From assembly GCA_003520745.1 (NCBI GenBank), contig DOUE01000021.1, forward strand, positions 2,725 to 12,467: a stretch of 9,743 bases of DNA, in the 5' to 3' direction. This document shows positions 6,860-9,743 of the stretch, in pieces. Every line of letters begins with the position of its first letter. The first letter of the stretch is position 1. The notes under the pieces are model-generated. The model saw only the letters and a program-made list of their open reading frames with translations, did no database searches and was not told where the DNA came from. The stretch comes from Erysipelotrichaceae bacterium (GTDB lineage: Bacteria; Bacillota_I; Bacilli_A; Erysipelotrichales; Erysipelotrichaceae). A program made the position numbers and the translations under genes.

Positions 6860-7761
6860 GGTTTGAGCCTCGCTTGCGGATGATGACGATGAAGCGTCTC
6901 AAGAATGTCTTTGGAAGAAGATTCCTTCGAGGAATAAAGCATCACGATCTCATCCGTTACCTTGCTCTCGGGTTCGATCAAGCGGGATGTCCCGGCGATT
7001 TCGATGCGATAGCCTTGGTCGCTTGTGCGGACCGTCCCTTTCAAGCGAAGAAGATACGGTTGGACTTCCCTCAGAAACGATGTGATCATCAGCAGGTCCT
7101 TCCATTTCCCGCAGACGACGGTGAGTTCGGAGGACGAGATGTCTTTTTTGGAACCCGATCGGATTTCATCCCGGATCGACAAAGAATGATATCTGAGCCG
7201 GTCGTGATCGAAGTTTCCATAACTTCCCGTCAATTGGACGGCATGCGGGTTAAGTTGGTTTAGATCAATACGGAGCTCTTCGATTTGATCTTGCGAAGCG
7301 ATGTCGGTCTTGTGGATCAGGATCACATCCGCGCATTCCACCTGTTTGCGAAGCATGGCCATCGATCCGATCAGTTTCATGAAGGTCGACGGATCGACCA
7401 GTGAAATCGCAGCGACGTCGACGCTTTCAAGTTGTGCATGGTTCATCGCTTGGACGATCAACCCGTCCATTGCGCTGGGATCGGCGAACCCGCTGGATTC
7501 GACCATGATCCTCGCATGCCCTTCTTTCATCAAGCGGGACAGGACATCGATGAATTCGGGGGCTTTGCATGTGCAGAAGATGGATCCGTGATGGATCGAC
7601 GTCACGGCGTCGCTGAGTCGTCCCAGAAGGTCGGCGTCATAGGTCGTTTTCCCGAACTCGTTGACGATGACGGGGAGCGGCGCTTGCGCATCTTGAAGGA
7701 AGCGTTGGATCAAGGTGGTCTTTCCGCTGCCCAAAAACCCGTTGACGACGATCAATTCCAT
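6856..7761 (-). CDS. COG0523/CobW-type P-loop GTPase, putative metallochaperone
   Basis: G3E-family GTPase of the CobW/YjiA/ZNG group, whose members insert or traffic zinc, cobalt or other metals. The 301-residue protein has Walker A GFLGSGKTT (residues 8-16), an ESSG segment at the switch II/Walker B position (88-91), and HKTD (150-153) as the NKxD-type guanine specificity motif. The usual GCxCC metal motif is altered: the equivalent stretch reads GSIFCTCK (59-66), keeping Cys63 and Cys65. The C-terminal domain is short and ends with HRHH (291-294). I chose the ATG at 7761 because the family starts directly with the beta strand before the P loop and because it forms a TAATG overlap with the preceding stop; the frame stays open for 77 further codons upstream but that stretch lies inside the other gene. 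An inferred job is loading metal (zinc or cobalt) into the methyltransferase proteins. Confidence -1.
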   Translation of the reverse strand: MELIVVNGFLGSGKTTLIQRFLQDAQAPLPVIVNEFGKTTYDADLLGRLSDAVTSIHHGSIFCTCKAPEFIDVLSRLMKEGHARIMVESSGFADPSAMDGLIVQAMNHAQLESVDVAAISLVDPSTFMKLIGSMAMLRKQVECADVILIHKTDIASQDQIEELRIDLNQLNPHAVQLTGSYGNFDHDRLRYHSLSIRDEIRSGSKKDISSSELTVVCGKWKDLLMITSFLREVQPYLLRLKGTVRTSDQGYRIEIAGTSRLIEPESKVTDEIVMLYSSKESSSKDILETLHRHHPQARLKP

Positions 7762-9119
7762 TACTTTCTTACCTTTTCGATTTCCGCAATCAATTCGGAT
7801 TGACTGGGGATAAGCGAAGAATAGACCAAGTTTCCGTCGATGTATAAGGAAGGAAGATGTTGGACCTTCATATCCATGCATCGTTTGATGTTTTCTTTCT
7901 TGGTGAATTTGTATTCGATGAAGTCGAAGGAATCGCCCAGTTCTTCTTTGACGCTGTGGACCATGCCCATCATGTATCCGCAGGCGGCGCAACTGGCCGA
8001 ATCCAAGGTAAAGACTTCCACCAACGGTTTCTTTAATAAGGTGTATTCAGGCAAATCGACCGTGATGCCGCTGAGATCCAAGGAACCGTCGTCGCTCCCC
8101 AGCATTTCCCTCGCTTCTATGGGATGATGGATCGCATAGGAGGCGGCGATGGCGTTGTCGATGGGTGTCGCGTAGGGCATATCGCATCCAGGGCTGACGA
8201 TCAGGTTCTTGGTGCCGCAGGCATCCAGGATGTCGAGCACGGCTTTCATGTTTGCGTTCTGCGAGCCGTGAAGCATCGTGACGGTCAGTTGGATGTTTCC
8301 GCCGATCGTGACGTCGTACTTGTCGCAAATCGCTTTGGCGGCTTTGATGTCGATGTTCTCGTCGATCGAGATGCTGTCGGGTTTACAACGGCACATCGCT
8401 TCGATGTTGCGGGTTGCATCGCCGCAGACGAAGAACGAAGAGAACGTATTTTTTTGACGCAGATCCTCGAAGAGATCCGTATAAGGCAAGGTCAGAAACT
8501 CCTCGAAATGGTCGCTGGAAATCTGGGAGACCAAAGGGTCCACCAACGCGATGACATCCATGCCCGCATCGATGTACATCGCCGCCATCTTCTTGGCGAC
8601 CGATGCGCAATAACCCAACAATCCGATGACGAAATCCGGGTCGTCGTACATGTCGAGGAATAAATCGGTGCCGCGTAGATGCGAAGCCAAGGTGAACGGT
8701 CCGGTGATCAAGCCGTAAAGCGCGGTCGTTTCGCCGACCTTCGCTTTCATTTCACGCATCGCCCCCAGAATCATCGGTAGCCTTCCGTCGTTTTCATCCG
8801 GGATCAAGCAATGACAAGGGATCTTCTTGTCTTTGGCTAAAGGATGGCTGGATACCATCGGAGGGCTGTCGTCGACCCAGGTGAGGTCGCATCCCAGAAT
8901 CTCCGCTTCGACCTGCAAATCGAAAAGCACGGGTTGTCCGTCCGGCGCGTAGGCACGGTTGACTTCCAATAGACTCTCGACCAGTTTCGCCTGGTCCTGC
9001 AGGACTTCCTTGGCGCTATATCCTTTCAGAGAGCCCGCATGAACGCCGCAAAACGGCACCCAGGGGGCTCGTTCTACGTCTTCATGTCGCAAGGCTTGGA
9101 ATACGAGTTCTTTTCCCAT
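7761..9119 (-). CDS. UroD-fold methyltransferase homologue fused to a C-terminal thioredoxin-like domain
   Basis: The 452-residue protein has two parts. Residues 1 to about 340 are a UroD-fold barrel of the MtaA/CmuA group: TALYGLITGPFTLASHLRG (132-150), ISIDENIDI (250-258) and SPGCDMPYATPIDN (309-322). Residues about 365-452 look like a thioredoxin fold: a C-A-A-C motif (Cys377, Cys380) after a beta strand, a cis-proline-like HLPSLYIDG (421-429), and a final helix. In the zinc site the first ligand of the usual H-x-C is Phe230 (FVCGD), while Cys232 and Cys312 are kept. Family knowledge suggests methyl transfer between a cobamide and a thiol. The fused redox domain could supply or accept the thiol or methyl group, or reduce a disulfide (inference). 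It follows hxlB by 15 nt with an AAGGAG 5 nt before the ATG, and its TAA overlaps the GTPase ATG. Confident on domains, unsure of the reaction. Confidence -1.
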   Translation of the reverse strand: MGKELVFQALRHEDVERAPWVPFCGVHAGSLKGYSAKEVLQDQAKLVESLLEVNRAYAPDGQPVLFDLQVEAEILGCDLTWVDDSPPMVSSHPLAKDKKIPCHCLIPDENDGRLPMILGAMREMKAKVGETTALYGLITGPFTLASHLRGTDLFLDMYDDPDFVIGLLGYCASVAKKMAAMYIDAGMDVIALVDPLVSQISSDHFEEFLTLPYTDLFEDLRQKNTFSSFFVCGDATRNIEAMCRCKPDSISIDENIDIKAAKAICDKYDVTIGGNIQLTVTMLHGSQNANMKAVLDILDACGTKNLIVSPGCDMPYATPIDNAIAASYAIHHPIEAREMLGSDDGSLDLSGITVDLPEYTLLKKPLVEVFTLDSASCAACGYMMGMVHSVKEELGDSFDFIEYKFTKKENIKRCMDMKVQHLPSLYIDGNLVYSSLIPSQSELIAEIEKVRK

Positions 9120-9124
9120 GGTGG

Positions 9125-9130
9125 CTCCTT
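9125..9130 (-). promoter_or_regulatory. Shine-Dalgarno of the UroD-thioredoxin gene
   Basis: AAGGAG on the minus strand, 5 nt before the ATG at 9119. It lies in the 15-nt gap after the hxlB stop, the longest intergenic gap in the window. It confirms the start; I see no promoter or terminator in the gap. Confidence -1.
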
Positions 9131-9134
9131 GTGG

Positions 9135-9695
9135 TTATTCGAGGTTGGCGTGACGCGTGAACATCTCGCTCCCGGTCAAGTTCTTCTTTTCCATCATCAG
9201 CATCACGCAGATATCCAAGTAGAGAAGCAGGGATTGTTCGAAGAGGTTCCCCATCGGCTGGATGCTTTTGAGATCCCCTTCCTTGGCGGCCTTCGGTGAA
9301 GGCGCGTTGATGCGCACGCAGACATCGGCGAGTTTCCCGATGGTCGATTCGGGATTGATCGTCACCAGGACGACCTTCGCATCCAACGACTTGGCTTTTT
9401 GCGCCATGGAAACCAGACTCTTGGTTTCACCCGATCCCGAACACACGACTAGCACGTCGCTTTGACGTAGGTTGGGCGTCACGGTTTCCCCGACCAGATA
9501 GACTTTGCGACCCATATGCATCAGACGCATCGTGAAGGCGCGCGCCATGAAGCCGCTGCGGCCTGCGCCGCAGACGAAGATTTCATCCGCGCCTTCCAAG
9601 GCTTCGATCATACGGTCGACGCTCTTTGGATCGATTTGATTCAACGCCTTATTCAGCTCATGGGTTACGGCGTCGGAATATTCATGCAGATTCAT
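9135..9695 (-). CDS. hxlB: 6-phospho-3-hexuloisomerase
   Basis: SIS-domain isomerase that converts D-arabino-3-hexulose 6-phosphate to fructose 6-phosphate, the second step of the ribulose monophosphate pathway. The 186-residue length matches the family. Seen: CGAGRSGFMARAF (residues 42-54) and SGSGET (86-91), the sugar-phosphate-binding loops; QPMGNLFEQ (146-154) with the expected catalytic Glu153; and the typical end MFTRHANLE (178-186) with His182. These features resemble the Methanocaldococcus PHI as I recall it, which makes the call stronger than a generic SIS protein. A GAGG lies 7 nt before the ATG. The upstream gene overlaps it by 14 nt and looks like the synthase partner. Together they would capture formaldehyde onto ribulose 5-phosphate or, in reverse, make ribulose 5-phosphate with release of formaldehyde. 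Confidence -1.
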   Translation of the reverse strand: MNLHEYSDAVTHELNKALNQIDPKSVDRMIEALEGADEIFVCGAGRSGFMARAFTMRLMHMGRKVYLVGETVTPNLRQSDVLVVCSGSGETKSLVSMAQKAKSLDAKVVLVTINPESTIGKLADVCVRINAPSPKAAKEGDLKSIQPMGNLFEQSLLLYLDICVMLMMEKKNLTGSEMFTRHANLE

Positions 9696-9743
9696 GGTTC
9701 ATCCTCGCTTTCATGGTCTTCGCGGCCTGGATCGGATCGGCTT
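9682..9743 (-). CDS. hxlA: C-terminal end of a probable 3-hexulose-6-phosphate synthase (partial)
   Basis: Only the last 19 codons are in the window, reading ADPIQAAKTMKARMNHESA before a TGA at 9682-9684. The ADP-x-x-AA-x-x-(I/M)K pattern matches the C-terminal helix of hexulose-6-phosphate synthases, members of the orotidine-monophosphate-decarboxylase superfamily, and the next gene is hxlB, the usual partner. The frame overlaps hxlB by 14 nt. A related enzyme such as 3-keto-L-gulonate 6-phosphate decarboxylase would look similar over so few residues. The other two minus-strand frames here also lack early stops (one stops at 9712, one at 9694), so the assignment rests on the motif and on context. 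Confidence -1.
   Translation of the reverse strand, partial: ADPIQAAKTMKARMNHESA

Noticed and set aside
7762..7992. A longer CobW-type GTPase starting at 7992
   Set aside because: The extra 77 codons lie entirely within the thioredoxin-like part of the upstream gene, are low-complexity and basic, and G3E GTPases begin directly before the P loop; the ATG at 7761 also forms a TAATG junction.
8124..8663. Plus-strand frame of 179 codons opposite the UroD-thioredoxin gene
   Set aside because: Composition is that of an antisense shadow (many Asp, Arg, His and Val), no motif, and no ribosome binding site context fitting the operon.
1..9743. High density of short GATCG/TCGAC-like words across the window
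   Set aside because: They fall mainly in codons such as ATC, GAT, GAC and GTC and look like a codon-usage effect; no regular spacing or palindrome array was visible.

Overview
The window is a single, tightly packed block of ten genes, all on the minus strand, so transcription runs from the right edge to the left edge. The largest gap between genes is 15 nt, and several neighbours overlap at their stop and start codons. I see no promoter, terminator, RNA gene, repeat, CRISPR array or mobile element. Both edges cut genes: the start of the operon lies beyond the right edge and its end beyond the left edge. The content points to an obligately anaerobic bacterium with corrinoid-dependent one-carbon metabolism: an oxygen-sensitive glycyl radical enzyme, a corrinoid protein and a 2Fe-2S corrinoid reactivase. 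Strong Shine-Dalgarno sites and the gene families are compatible with Bacillota or a related lineage, but I cannot name the organism. GC content looks to be near 50%, judged by eye.

In transcription order the layout is as follows. (1) The last 19 codons of a gene that probably encodes 3-hexulose-6-phosphate synthase (hxlA) overlap (2) hxlB, 6-phospho-3-hexuloisomerase; together these would be the ribulose monophosphate formaldehyde-fixing pair. (3) A UroD-fold (MtaA/CmuA-type) methyltransferase homologue carries a C-terminal thioredoxin-like domain. (4) A COG0523/CobW-type GTPase follows, then (5) a DUF1638 protein and (6) a MtaC/MtbC-type corrinoid-binding protein. (7) A second UroD-fold methyltransferase homologue has a different domain layout. 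(8) A RACo-type ATP-dependent corrinoid reductive activator (2Fe-2S plus ASKHA ATPase) comes next, then (9) deoC, deoxyribose-phosphate aldolase. (10) The first 719 residues of a glycyl radical enzyme of the dehydratase/lyase type run off the left edge.

Genes 3 to 8 form a coherent corrinoid methyl-transfer module: methyl carrier, two zinc-enzyme-fold methyltransferase candidates, a reactivase, and two accessory proteins that may handle metals or assembly. Flanking it are a carbohydrate/formaldehyde pair (hxlA-hxlB) and an aldolase plus glycyl radical enzyme. No MttB-, MtaB- or MtrH-type methyltransferase is present, so neither methyl donor nor acceptor can be assigned. My working inference is a catabolic operon for a methylated, perhaps polyol- or sugar-like, compound, in which methyl transfer, radical C-O (or other C-X) cleavage and aldol cleavage cooperate. 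The exact substrate is unknown. The combination, together with the UroD-thioredoxin fusion and the incomplete zinc-ligand sets of the two UroD proteins, is the most interesting part of the window.
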